From: Syntrophaceae bacterium
GTDB taxonomy: Bacteria > Desulfobacterota > SM23-61
DNA length: 6,792 nt
Reading direction: 5' to 3'
Assembly (NCBI GenBank): GCA_003154025.1
Contig: PMCE01000238.1
Span: 1 to 6,792, forward strand
The translations under genes were made by a program, and so were the position numbers. Under the pieces are notes generated by a model. It was given only the letters and a program-made list of their open reading frames with translations, did not search any database and had not been told where the DNA came from. The stretch's first letter is position 1, and each line of letters opens with the position of its first letter. Shown here one piece after another: positions 1-5,795 of the stretch.

Positions 1-885
1 ACGCGATCCCTGGCTTTGAAGCTGCTCGCCGCCAATGGAATCGAGCCCGGGGGCGCGACTGCATTGGTGGATCTGGACCCCGAAGACGCCGCTACGGCCC
101 TGATCGAAGGCAACGTTGACGGGGTTTTCTTAATGGGAGATGTCGCTTCGTCACAGCTCATGCGTAAGCTCCTGCGGACGCCGGAAACTCATCTTTTGAA
201 TTTCACCCAGGCCGATGGTTATACTCGCCGCATCCTCTATTTGGACAAGCTGATCCTTCCGAAGGGATCCATCGATTTCGGAAAGGACATTCCCGCGCAC
301 GATGTCTACCTGATCGGCCCCACGGTCGAGCTCATTGCGCGGTCCGATCTGCATCCGGCCCTGTCCGACTTGTTGCTGGAGGCCGCGAGTCAAGTACACG
401 GAAGGGCTGGCCTACTCAAGCGCCGGGGCGAGTTTCCCGCCCCGCTGGAGCATGAATTTCGCATAAGCCCCGATGCGAGCCGCTTCTACAAATCGGGCAA
501 GAGCTTCCTCTATCGTTCTCTTCCCTTCTGGCAGGCAAGCCTGCTGAACCGTATCCTGATGGCATTCGTGCCGATGATCGTGGTATTGATCCCTATCCTG
601 CGAATCATCCCTGCGCTATATCGATGGCGTATGAAGTTGCTCATCTACCGGTGGTACCGTGTGTTGCTGGTGCTTGAAAAAGATCTGACCGCAAACTTGA
701 CGCCCGAAAAACGGGAGGAATTGCTCGGACGGCTCAACCATATCGAAAAGGAAGTCAACAAGATGAAAGTGCCGGCGTCCTTTGGTGACCAGTTCTATGG
801 ACTCCGCGGGCACGTCAGTTGGGTCAGCAATCGACTCATGGAGACAGGACACAGTCCGACTGAGACAGGCGGGGAAAAGGGCTGA
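1..885 (+). CDS. TAXI-family TRAP transporter solute-binding protein, C-terminal part with membrane anchor (5' end outside window)
   Basis: The frame is open from base 1, so the gene is cut by the window edge; the TTG at 16 is an internal codon, not a start. The visible 294 residues begin in the TAXI ligand-binding domain (TRSLALKLLAANGIEPGG, then an EGNVDGVFLMG stretch typical of the second lobe). Family proteins bind small organic anions in the periplasm and hand them to a TRAP permease. After the binding domain, at about visible residues 180-206, comes a hydrophobic span (ILMAFVPMIVVLIPILRIIP), then a basic stretch (YRWRMKLLIYRWYR), then a charged, probably coiled-coil segment (about 232-258). 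This C-terminal anchor is seen in a subset of TAXI proteins, so the binding domain is probably tethered to the inner membrane. No TRAP permease gene is in the window. It converges on the dehydrogenase gene. Family call is firm; substrate unknown. Confidence 0.85.
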   Translation, partial: TRSLALKLLAANGIEPGGATALVDLDPEDAATALIEGNVDGVFLMGDVASSQLMRKLLRTPETHLLNFTQADGYTRRILYLDKLILPKGSIDFGKDIPAHDVYLIGPTVELIARSDLHPALSDLLLEAASQVHGRAGLLKRRGEFPAPLEHEFRISPDASRFYKSGKSFLYRSLPFWQASLLNRILMAFVPMIVVLIPILRIIPALYRWRMKLLIYRWYRVLLVLEKDLTANLTPEKREELLGRLNHIEKEVNKMKVPASFGDQFYGLRGHVSWVSNRLMETGHSPTETGGEKG

Positions 886-944
886 AAGCCGGGGCCCCAG
901 CGTTCCAGAAATCTCCATGGAGGGGGACGCAGCTCAAAAGATTC

Positions 945-985
945 AAAAACCCCCTTTCGCATACCGTCCATTGGTGTATAGGGGG
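945..985 (-). terminator. Probable intrinsic terminator of the dehydrogenase gene
   Basis: Read on the minus strand, a stem of six G/C-rich pairs (plus-strand arms CCCCCT 950-955 and AGGGGG 980-985), with an inner ACACC/GGTAT pairing containing one mismatch, is followed directly by five T residues (plus A-run 945-949). It lies about 108 nt beyond the dehydrogenase stop codon. It is the distal part of repeat copy 1. The 24-nt loop is longer than usual, which lowers confidence. Confidence 0.5.
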
Positions 986-998
986 CATCCTCGATTGA

Positions 999-1067
999 TT
1001 TGACAAATCCGCCTGAATGATCCAAGGATGGATCATGCCGAGGCAGCCAAGACCCGATGCCCCTGGG
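999..1067 (-). repeat. Dispersed repeat, copy 1 (69-nt core)
   Basis: Matches 2680-2748 with identical length and layout: an 11-nt identical box (TTTGACAAATC, 999-1009), a 16-nt variable spacer, then a 42-nt block (1026-1067) differing at only three positions. By hand count, 56 of 69 bases agree. On the minus strand the ends pair: plus arms CCAAGG (1022-1027) and CCCTGG (1061-1066) give six pairs with one U-G wobble, whereas plus-strand RNA would have an A-C mismatch. The minus strand is therefore the likelier structured strand. It sits in the 3' untranslated region of the dehydrogenase. Confidence 0.8.
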
Positions 1068-1092
1068 CCCGGGGAAAAATGGGAAATCCTGC

Positions 1093-2157
1093 CTACATTT
1101 TTTCATACAGCCGGGAGATCTTCTCGGGAGTCAGAATTCTTTTAAAATCAGGTCCCAAGGCGCTGATCAGGTCCCGTTCCAGCATGTAGGTCAGCTGGAT
1201 CATACGGTCCAACTGTTCCGCGGTGATCCCGCCGGTCACTCCCGAAGGAAGTTTCACCTTATTTTTCTCCAGCATCCGGCGGAACTTCAAAACATCCTCG
1301 CCATAATATTCCGGTAACTGATTGAAGACGATACTGTTGGCAATCCCATGCCGGTAGCCGAGAATAAAGGCGATGCCGTAGGAAAGGGCATGGCAGATTC
1401 CCACGGAAGAATTGGCGATGGAGCACCCACCGAGAAATGAGCCGACCATCAATTCGGAATAATTTTTTTCTTTCAGGAAAAAGTTCTCCGCTGCGGCTTT
1501 CGCCTGGAGAGCAAAAGGCTTTCCCAGGGGGTTCATGGCGCTGCCGTTTATCGATTCAACGCAGTGAATGAAATTGTCCATCCCCGTGTAGAACTCCTGA
1601 TCGGCGGGTACGGTTTTCAAAAGCTCCGGGTCCATGAGAACGGCGTCATAAATGCTGAAGTCGCTGTTGATCCCGAGTTTTTTTACCGGCCCGGTGAGCA
1701 CGGCCGTGCGTGTGGCCTCGGCGCCGGTTCCCGATAGGGTGGGTACCGCGATTTTGGGCACGGGTTTGTTTTTGACCAGGTCCCAACCCTGATAATCCGC
1801 CGACGATCCCGGATTGGTTAGCATGACGGAAACGGCCTTGGCCACGTCCATCGTGGACCCGCCGCCGATGCCGATAACCACGCGAGGCAATACGCCGCCC
1901 TTTCGCCTGACGATCTCACCGCGGAGGGCGTCGACATCCTCGGTCTTCGGCTCGTGCAGCGAGGCGTTGAATTCCAGTACCAGATCCTGGGGGCCGGGTT
2001 GGAGACGCTCACGCAACCCGGTTTTTTGATGTACGGAATCGATCAGGTAGACGGAATATTGCTCTTTATGGGGGTAGAGTCCATCGACAAATTCATTCAA
2101 ATCATCGAAACGTTTCTGGCCGAACAGCGCCGAAGGAATAAATCTGGTTATTTTCAT
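1093..2157 (-). CDS. Iron-containing alcohol dehydrogenase, KdnB-like (3-deoxy-D-manno-octulosonate 8-oxidase subfamily)
   Basis: The 354-residue product is a complete group III (iron-type) alcohol dehydrogenase: an N-terminal NAD(P)-binding domain with the GIGGGSTMDVAKA motif (about residues 96-108), then VPTLSGTGAEATRT (138-151), then the helical metal domain. All four expected metal ligands are present: D194 and H198 in GMDNFIHCVES, H256 in GICHALSYG and H270 in YRHGIAN. The runs DYQGWDLVK and FYTGMDNFIHC recall, from memory, the KdnB subfamily, which oxidises the C8 hydroxyl of Kdo before amination by KdnA; no KdnA-type aminotransferase is in view, so the substrate stays open. The ATG at 2157 is preceded by AAGGAG at 2168-2173 with a 10-nt gap. 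It is transcribed alone, converging on the TAXI gene. Enzyme family is certain; the KdnB assignment is moderate. Confidence 0.9.
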   Translation of the reverse strand: MKITRFIPSALFGQKRFDDLNEFVDGLYPHKEQYSVYLIDSVHQKTGLRERLQPGPQDLVLEFNASLHEPKTEDVDALRGEIVRRKGGVLPRVVIGIGGGSTMDVAKAVSVMLTNPGSSADYQGWDLVKNKPVPKIAVPTLSGTGAEATRTAVLTGPVKKLGINSDFSIYDAVLMDPELLKTVPADQEFYTGMDNFIHCVESINGSAMNPLGKPFALQAKAAAENFFLKEKNYSELMVGSFLGGCSIANSSVGICHALSYGIAFILGYRHGIANSIVFNQLPEYYGEDVLKFRRMLEKNKVKLPSGVTGGITAEQLDRMIQLTYMLERDLISALGPDFKRILTPEKISRLYEKM

Positions 2158-2167
2158 CCCTTTTATA

Positions 2168-2173
2168 CTCCTT
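2168..2173 (-). promoter_or_regulatory. Ribosome binding site of the dehydrogenase gene
   Basis: AAGGAG on the minus strand, 10 nt before the ATG at 2157. It supports that start over internal ones. A perfect 10-bp palindrome, CAGGGCCCTG (2179-2188), lies just upstream and could be an operator or a small hairpin. Confidence 0.7.
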
Positions 2174-2201
2174 TCAGTCAGGGCCCTGGGTAGAATCGAG
2201 A

Positions 2202-2345
2202 GGCCGCCAAGCGGCTAAAGCTCCATCTTCAGGCGGCCCATTAAACCGGGAAGTAAGTTCTCCTCACCCGGTATTCCCATCCTTTTCCGGAGCAGCTTTC
2301 GCAGCCTGAGTCCAGAAAGGAAAGGGCGGGATTCTATATAATCCC
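2202..2345 (-). promoter_or_regulatory. Hairpin-rich candidate 5' leader of the dehydrogenase gene
   Basis: Four inverted repeats follow one another. GGGATT/AATCCC (2328-2345, 6-nt loop). CCGGA/TCCAG (2287-2315) pairs as CUGGA/UCCGG in minus-strand RNA, around a GAAA-tipped inner hairpin. ACCGGG/CCCGGT (2245-2272) extends inward with UGAG/CUUA-type pairs on the minus strand. GGCCGCC/GGCGGCC (2202-2238) competes with a local GCCGC-CAA-GCGGC hairpin (2203-2215). Together they look like a folded leader with alternative pairings, ending about 35 nt before the ribosome binding site. I recognise no known riboswitch class, and protein-like frames cover the same bases, so a decayed gene is an equal alternative. 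Confidence 0.3.
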
Positions 2346-2520
2346 AAGGCCCCGCGAAGAAGCTTTACCAACCGATACCCGTCAGGCGAATAGGTCAGCA
2401 AACTAATCTTTTATATGCCCATCGGGGGCAGGTAGGCAACTGTTATTTGGGCAGGGGGGCGCTTACGGGGAACGGACGTTCGGACAGGACCTGCTTGCGG
2501 ATGAACAGTCTAAAATCAAT
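2215..2520 (-). pseudogene. Possible decayed coding remnant (unrecognised)
   Basis: On the minus strand, one frame contains protein-like stretches broken by stops: residues IDFRLFIRKQVLSERPFPVS onward (2520 to a stop at 2443) and a 49-residue stretch (2364-2215) ending GLMGRLKMEL before a TAG. A neighbouring frame holds another 48-residue stretch with SPDGYRLVKLLRG (2410-2264). None has a plausible start. The composition looks more protein-like than chance shadows, but I know no family that matches, and the hairpins in the same bases offer a non-coding explanation. Confidence 0.2.
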
Positions 2521-2638
2521 TCATCATTCGCGCTTTGGGCCGTGGCCATGACCCAAGATGAAAAACCGCCCCTCGGCCCCCCTCGGCATCGTGCTTCGGG
2601 CTTGAATTATAATCTGGATTAAGTTAAAAGGGGGTATG

Positions 2639-2663
2639 AAAACCCGCAAACCTTGTACGCGGG
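2639..2663 (-). terminator. Terminator-like hairpin attached to repeat copy 2
   Basis: Minus-strand reading: stem CCCGC/GCGGG (plus arms 2643-2647 and 2659-2663, 11-nt loop) followed by TTTT (plus A-run 2639-2642). It occupies the same position relative to the repeat core as the hairpin plus T-run of copy 1 (945-985), although the bases differ. The stem is short, so termination is only suggested. Confidence 0.35.
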
Positions 2664-2679
2664 ATTCTTTCCGGGTAGG

Positions 2680-2748
2680 TTTGACAAATCTGGAGAAACT
2701 GCCCAGGGATGGATTATGCCAAGGCAGCCAAGACCCGAGGCCCCTGGG
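2680..2748 (-). repeat. Dispersed repeat, copy 2 (69-nt core)
   Basis: Same orientation and layout as copy 1 at 999-1067: identical TTTGACAAATC box (2680-2690), 16-nt spacer, 42-nt block (2707-2748) with three differences. Its end arms CCCAGGG (2702-2708) and CCCTGGG (2742-2748) pair perfectly over seven bases, where copy 1 keeps pairing by a wobble on the minus strand. The two copies bracket the dehydrogenase and its upstream region as direct repeats about 1.7 kb apart. Confidence 0.8.
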
Positions 2749-2931
2749 ACCTTGCACCGTTTGATGGGATGGGGAATCGAGGGAACCAGAATATTCGAGG
2801 CGGAACCGGGTGGAAGGATTTCCTTTCTCGCCTTGGAAAGCTGTGCCAGGAAGGTTCTCTTGCAGTAGAGGCCTGTATTGAGGGGGGAAATTTGTTTTGC
2901 CATTTGGTGGAGGGGAAGAAGAAGCACGCGA

Positions 2932-2986
2932 CCGGTCCCGAGGACTTTGCCGAGCATGCAGGAAGCCGGGTCGGGGCGGGTTTTTT
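2932..2986 (+). terminator. Candidate intrinsic terminator or attenuator upstream of the VOC operon
   Basis: Plus-strand arms CCGGTCCCGA (2932-2941) and TCGGGGCGGG (2971-2980) form nine of ten pairs (one G-T wobble, one G-G mismatch) and are followed at once by six T residues (2981-2986). The 29-nt loop is long. No gene ends just upstream, so it would end an untranslated transcript, as an attenuator or a small RNA 3' end would. Folding by eye only. Confidence 0.35.
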
Positions 2987-3007
2987 CCCTGGATTGTCTT
3001 CCAGGGG
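2986..3007 (+). promoter_or_regulatory. Perfect hairpin or operator before the VOC gene
   Basis: CCCTGGA (2987-2993), a 6-nt loop, and TCCAGGG (3000-3006) are a perfect 7-bp inverted repeat that begins where the upstream T-run ends and lies about 55 nt before the VOC start codon. It could be a regulator binding site or a second RNA hairpin. A weak TATAGA-like element at 3028-3033 has no good -35 partner, so I do not call a promoter. Confidence 0.35.
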
Positions 3008-3059
3008 TAATGGCGATAGTGAAAAGATATAGAATCATAGCGGATGAGGAGGAAAAGCC

Positions 3060-3548
3060 ATGGTCGAAGGAAAAGTATTGGAAGGGACCGAGACGGAAAT
3101 CGTACAGGTGGGGGTGGTAGTCAAGGATCTGGAAAAAACTGTAGAATACCTGAGCTCCTTGGGAATGGGACCTTTTAAGTTTCGTACCGTCACCCATCCC
3201 TCCGCCACGCTACACGGAGAGAAGGTTTTTTATGAAGTAAGATTAGCCAAATCCCAACAAGGCCCCGTTGAACTGGAATTGATCGAATACCAGAAGGGGA
3301 AGACCATCCATAAGGAGTTCCTGGATGAAAAGGGCGAGGGGCTCCATCACATCAAGGTCACGGTAAAAGACATCCATGCGACTGTGAATCGATTCGCCCG
3401 GAAGGGAATTGAACCTCTGCAACAGGACACACCTGTCGGAGGGGGTGGAATGGCTTACCTGGACACGGCAAAGATCGGAGGAGTGATCATCGAAGTTTCC
3501 CAACGTCCGCCGAATTATGATCCCAAGGTAGGAGTCAGGTACGAATGA
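3060..3548 (+). CDS. VOC (glyoxalase/bleomycin-resistance fold) metalloprotein, methylmalonyl-CoA epimerase-like
   Basis: The 162-residue product has two beta-alpha-beta-beta-beta modules: VQVGVVVKDLEKTVEYL (from about residue 15) and LHHIKVTVKDIHATVNRF (from about 95), the second closing with GGVIIEVSQRP (140-150). By alignment from memory to human methylmalonyl-CoA epimerase (MCEE), the metal ligands should be Q16, E73 (in ELELIEY), H97 and E145. Q at the first site replaces the epimerase histidine; a Gln/Glu/His/Glu set is what human glyoxalase I uses. The protein is soluble, with no signal peptide. The ATG at 3060 follows GAGGAGG (3046-3052) by 7 nt. It leads a probable operon with two TctC/Bug binding proteins, suggesting it acts on the imported acid or a CoA or glutathione-like adduct of it. 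Fold is firm; reaction unknown. Confidence 0.8.
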   Translation: MVEGKVLEGTETEIVQVGVVVKDLEKTVEYLSSLGMGPFKFRTVTHPSATLHGEKVFYEVRLAKSQQGPVELELIEYQKGKTIHKEFLDEKGEGLHHIKVTVKDIHATVNRFARKGIEPLQQDTPVGGGGMAYLDTAKIGGVIIEVSQRPPNYDPKVGVRYE

Positions 3549-3613
3549 AGAGGAATTATTTATCGCCGAATGGTTGCGGTTACGTTTCTCGCATCTTTCG
3601 GCCCAACCAACCA

Positions 3614-3650
3614 ATTCTATCGGTAGCTTTTTCTACGGAAGAAATAGAAT
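3614..3650 (+). promoter_or_regulatory. Intercistronic hairpin between VOC gene and first binding protein
   Basis: Within the 148-nt gap, ATTCTAT (3614-3620) and ATAGAAT (3644-3650) form a perfect 7-bp outer stem around an inner GTAG/CTAC pairing (3623-3626 and 3633-3636, loop CTTTTT). There is no T-run after the outer stem, so it is not a standard terminator. A stem before a highly expressed binding-protein gene may adjust mRNA stability. Nothing else was seen in the gap. Confidence 0.35.
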
Positions 3651-3682
3651 GATACCCGGTTCGATTCCTGAAATCCCATAAA

Positions 3683-3688
3683 AGGAGG
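3683..3688 (+). promoter_or_regulatory. Ribosome binding site deciding the GTG start
   Basis: AGGAGG ends 8 nt before the GTG at 3697 and selects that non-ATG start, which also gives a complete signal peptide. Confidence 0.8.
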
Positions 3689-3696
3689 TTGATTCT

Positions 3697-4668
3697 GTGA
3701 AAGGTCCCTTTTCTTTTTTCTGCTGTGTTTTGATTCTCGTGTTGGATTCCTTGTGTCTCCCTTCTCCGGGTCTATCCCAGGATTATCCCTCCAGGCCCAT
3801 TACTTTCATCTGCAGCTCGGGGGCAGGCGCCACCACCGACATCACCGCCCGAGCACTGGCCGCGGGAGCTGAAAAACTCCTTGGGGTTGCGGTCGTGGTT
3901 GACAATAAGGGGGGCGGCGCCCACACCGTGGGGGCTGGCCTGGTGGCCAGCAAAAAGCCCGATGGATACACCCTGGGGGTCATTTCCGCCGGGGCGATCA
4001 CAGTACGCCCCCATTTATTGACTCTTTCCTACAATCCGTTGAAAGATTTCACCTTGATCGACCAGTACAGCCGGTACATCGGGGGCCTGTGCGTGATGAA
4101 TAAATCCCCCATCAAGACGATCGATGAGTTCATCGCCTACGCCAGAGCGAATCCGGGGCTTTCCTATGGATCTTCAGGGGTTTACACCCAGCAGCACCTG
4201 GCTGTTGAGCTCTTGGCCATGTGTAAAGGGTTAACTTTTAAGCATGTACCTTATAAAAGCGGAGCGGAAGCCAATACCTCGCTCATCGGGGGGCACACCA
4301 ATTTTTCCGCGGGGTCCGGGCAACATATTATCTACGTGAAACAGGGGGTATTCCGGATGCTGCTCCTCTACAATGCATTGCAGCGGGACCCCCGATATCC
4401 CAACATTCCCATGTTGAAAGATTTGGGGTGCGAGGATGCTCCAGCCTTGGGGTTCATTACCGTGGGTCCCAAGGGTCTCCCGGAGAACATTAGCAGGAAG
4501 CTGAAGGAGACTTTCAAGAAGGTGTATGAATCGCCGGAGTTTCAGAAAGTTTTGGATAGTTGCGACCTTCCGTATGATTATCTGGAAGGGGCCCAGTTTG
4601 AAAAAAGCCTCCGCGACCAATACGAATGGTACAAGGTGTTTCTAAAAAAAATAGGGGTCAAGAATTGA
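3697..4668 (+). CDS. Tripartite tricarboxylate transporter substrate-binding protein (TctC/Bug family), first of two
   Basis: The 323-residue product is a full-length periplasmic binding protein. A signal peptide spans about residues 1-28 (FSFFCCVLILVL core, cleavage near GLSQ before DYPSRPI). The Bug fold follows, with SSGAGATTDITARAL (40-54) as the first ligand loop, NKGGGAHTVGA (70-80), PDGYTL (88-93), HVPYKSGAEA (183-192) and YPNIPMLKDLG (234-244). These proteins bind carboxylates such as citrate, other dicarboxylates or aromatic acids and deliver them to a TctAB permease. The usual VPF-GG-x-x-D first loop here reads GAGATTD. Cysteine 20 has no good lipobox before it (DSLC), so it is probably soluble in the periplasm. 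It starts with GTG, 148 nt after the VOC gene and 46 nt before its paralogue, with no TctA or TctB in the window. Ligand cannot be read from sequence. Confidence 0.9.
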   Translation: MKGPFSFFCCVLILVLDSLCLPSPGLSQDYPSRPITFICSSGAGATTDITARALAAGAEKLLGVAVVVDNKGGGAHTVGAGLVASKKPDGYTLGVISAGAITVRPHLLTLSYNPLKDFTLIDQYSRYIGGLCVMNKSPIKTIDEFIAYARANPGLSYGSSGVYTQQHLAVELLAMCKGLTFKHVPYKSGAEANTSLIGGHTNFSAGSGQHIIYVKQGVFRMLLLYNALQRDPRYPNIPMLKDLGCEDAPALGFITVGPKGLPENISRKLKETFKKVYESPEFQKVLDSCDLPYDYLEGAQFEKSLRDQYEWYKVFLKKIGVKN

Positions 4669-4702
4669 ATTCTCCCTTTTGAAAGCCGGACTATTCGAGT
4701 AG

Positions 4703-4709
4703 AAGGAGG
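4703..4709 (+). promoter_or_regulatory. Ribosome binding site of the second binding-protein gene
   Basis: AAGGAGG ends 5 nt before the ATG at 4715, fixing that start. The 46-nt gap from the previous gene has no terminator-like structure, in keeping with co-transcription. Confidence 0.75.
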
Positions 4710-4714
4710 ACGAG

Positions 4715-5728
4715 ATGGCTTCATTAGCATTTAGCAGATGGAGAAAGAATCCTTTTCCGTCGGCCAAGGGAACCTTTATTCTCTTGCTAATCATCTCCTG
4801 CCTTTCGATCGCGCCCGCAATTTGGGCCAAAGAATACCCGGTCAAGCCGATCAACCTTATGGTTCCCTGGTCCGCTGGGGCTTCTACCGACATCACGGCT
4901 AGAATCATGGCGCCGGCGTTATCCAAGATATTGGGCACGCCGGTTGCGGTCATCGACAAACCCGGAGGGAGCGGAACCATAGGGACCCTGGAGGCGGTAA
5001 AGGCCGCGCCGGATGGTTACACCATTCTGGTTGAGTGTGGCGGAACCAGCTCGATCCAGTATGCCTGGGCGGAAAAGCTGCCTTATAACATTGAAGAAAG
5101 AGTCTACATGGCCCGGGCCATTTTATCTCCCATGGGCTTGTCGGTCCGCGGCAACGCCCCCTGGAAGACGATCGACGACCTGGTGGCCGATATCCGCAAG
5201 AACCCAAGCGCTTTCCGGTGGTCGTTGATTGGGGGTACCGGAGTACCGGATGTACTCATAGCCCAGATCCGGGCGGCCTTGATGGCTAAGGGGGTGGATT
5301 TATCCAAGACCCGGACCATCACGTATAAAGGAACCGGGGAGGTCATGATCGCTCTGGGCGGGGGGCACATAGACATCGCTTTTGCCAGCCCCAGCGCCAC
5401 CAATTCCCTTTGGGCCGCCGGAAAGGTGCGTCCCCTTGCCGTGGCCGGGAAAGAGCGTTACAAAGGATGGCCGGATATCCCCTGTACGGCCGAGTTGGGA
5501 TACCCGACAGTCAATTTAACTTACTGGGCAGGTTTTTGCGCACCTCCCGGTTTGCCCCAGGAGATCGTCAAAACCTGGATTGATGCCGTCAGAGCTGCGG
5601 TTACCGACCCCGAGGTCATTGCCAAGTTTGAGTCGGTGGGATTCGTGCCCGCCTTCCTAGGGGGAGAGGATTTCAAAAAATTTGTCCTGGAGGAAGGAAA
5701 GTCCATCAAAGGGCTAAAACTCAAATGA
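4715..5728 (+). CDS. Tripartite tricarboxylate transporter substrate-binding protein (TctC/Bug family), second of two
   Basis: The 337-residue product starts with a long signal peptide: a basic region with RWRKNPF, hydrophobic GTFILLLIISCLSI (19-32), and an AIWA cleavage site after residue 38. The mature protein opens KEYPVKPINLMVPWSAGAST, then DITAR; DKPGGSGTIG (81-90) and PDGYTI (99-104) follow. Later marks are TYKGTGEVMIALGGGHID (203-220) and WPDIPCTAELGYP (252-264). Those blocks place it firmly in the TctC/Bug family. It shares the (S)AGA-(S/T)TDITAR first loop with its neighbour, but the rest of the two proteins differs widely, so they are probably old paralogues with different ligands, not a recent duplication. 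No membrane components are adjacent. It is the last gene of the apparent operon. Confidence 0.9.
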   Translation: MASLAFSRWRKNPFPSAKGTFILLLIISCLSIAPAIWAKEYPVKPINLMVPWSAGASTDITARIMAPALSKILGTPVAVIDKPGGSGTIGTLEAVKAAPDGYTILVECGGTSSIQYAWAEKLPYNIEERVYMARAILSPMGLSVRGNAPWKTIDDLVADIRKNPSAFRWSLIGGTGVPDVLIAQIRAALMAKGVDLSKTRTITYKGTGEVMIALGGGHIDIAFASPSATNSLWAAGKVRPLAVAGKERYKGWPDIPCTAELGYPTVNLTYWAGFCAPPGLPQEIVKTWIDAVRAAVTDPEVIAKFESVGFVPAFLGGEDFKKFVLEEGKSIKGLKLK

Positions 5729-5795
5729 ACGCAAGGTGAGAGGGAAGACGCGGAGAAGAGATGCGGCGGAAGATACGGTCATAACTGTGCCGACC

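Larger units (their letters stand above)
2158..3059. other. Gene-poor 900-base intergenic region between divergent genes
   Basis: It separates the minus-strand dehydrogenase from the plus-strand VOC gene. Open frames here (for example plus 2709-3032 and minus 2619-3197) start in, end in or run through the repeat, resemble no family I recognise, and lack convincing ribosome sites. Contents: inverted repeats next to the dehydrogenase (2179-2345), short protein-like minus-strand stretches (2215-2520), a GC-rich direct duplication CCCCTCGGC/CCCCCTCGGC near 2570-2587, repeat copy 2 (2680-2748) with its hairpin (2639-2663), and two hairpins before the VOC gene (2932-3007). Nothing convincing was seen in 2760-2930. 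Confidence 0.6.

Noticed and set aside
2202..2345. Known riboswitch (cobalamin or molybdenum-cofactor type)
   Set aside because: A few short strings resemble these classes, but diagnostic elements such as the cobalamin GCCAGGAGACC-like box are missing.
2602..2613. TATAAT-like promoter element
   Set aside because: The -10 match is perfect but no -35-like hexamer lies 16-18 nt upstream and no gene follows in a sensible position.
999..2748. CRISPR repeats or insertion-sequence ends
   Set aside because: Only two copies far apart, in direct orientation, with no spacers, cas genes, transposase or inverted terminal repeats.
2709..3032. Plus-strand open frame of 107 codons
   Set aside because: Its start lies inside the repeat core, it spans the terminator-like stem, and the product resembles nothing known.
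2619..3197. Long minus-strand open frame (192 codons)
   Set aside because: It overlaps the real VOC gene, runs through repeat copy 2, has no recognisable family features and has no convincing ribosome site.
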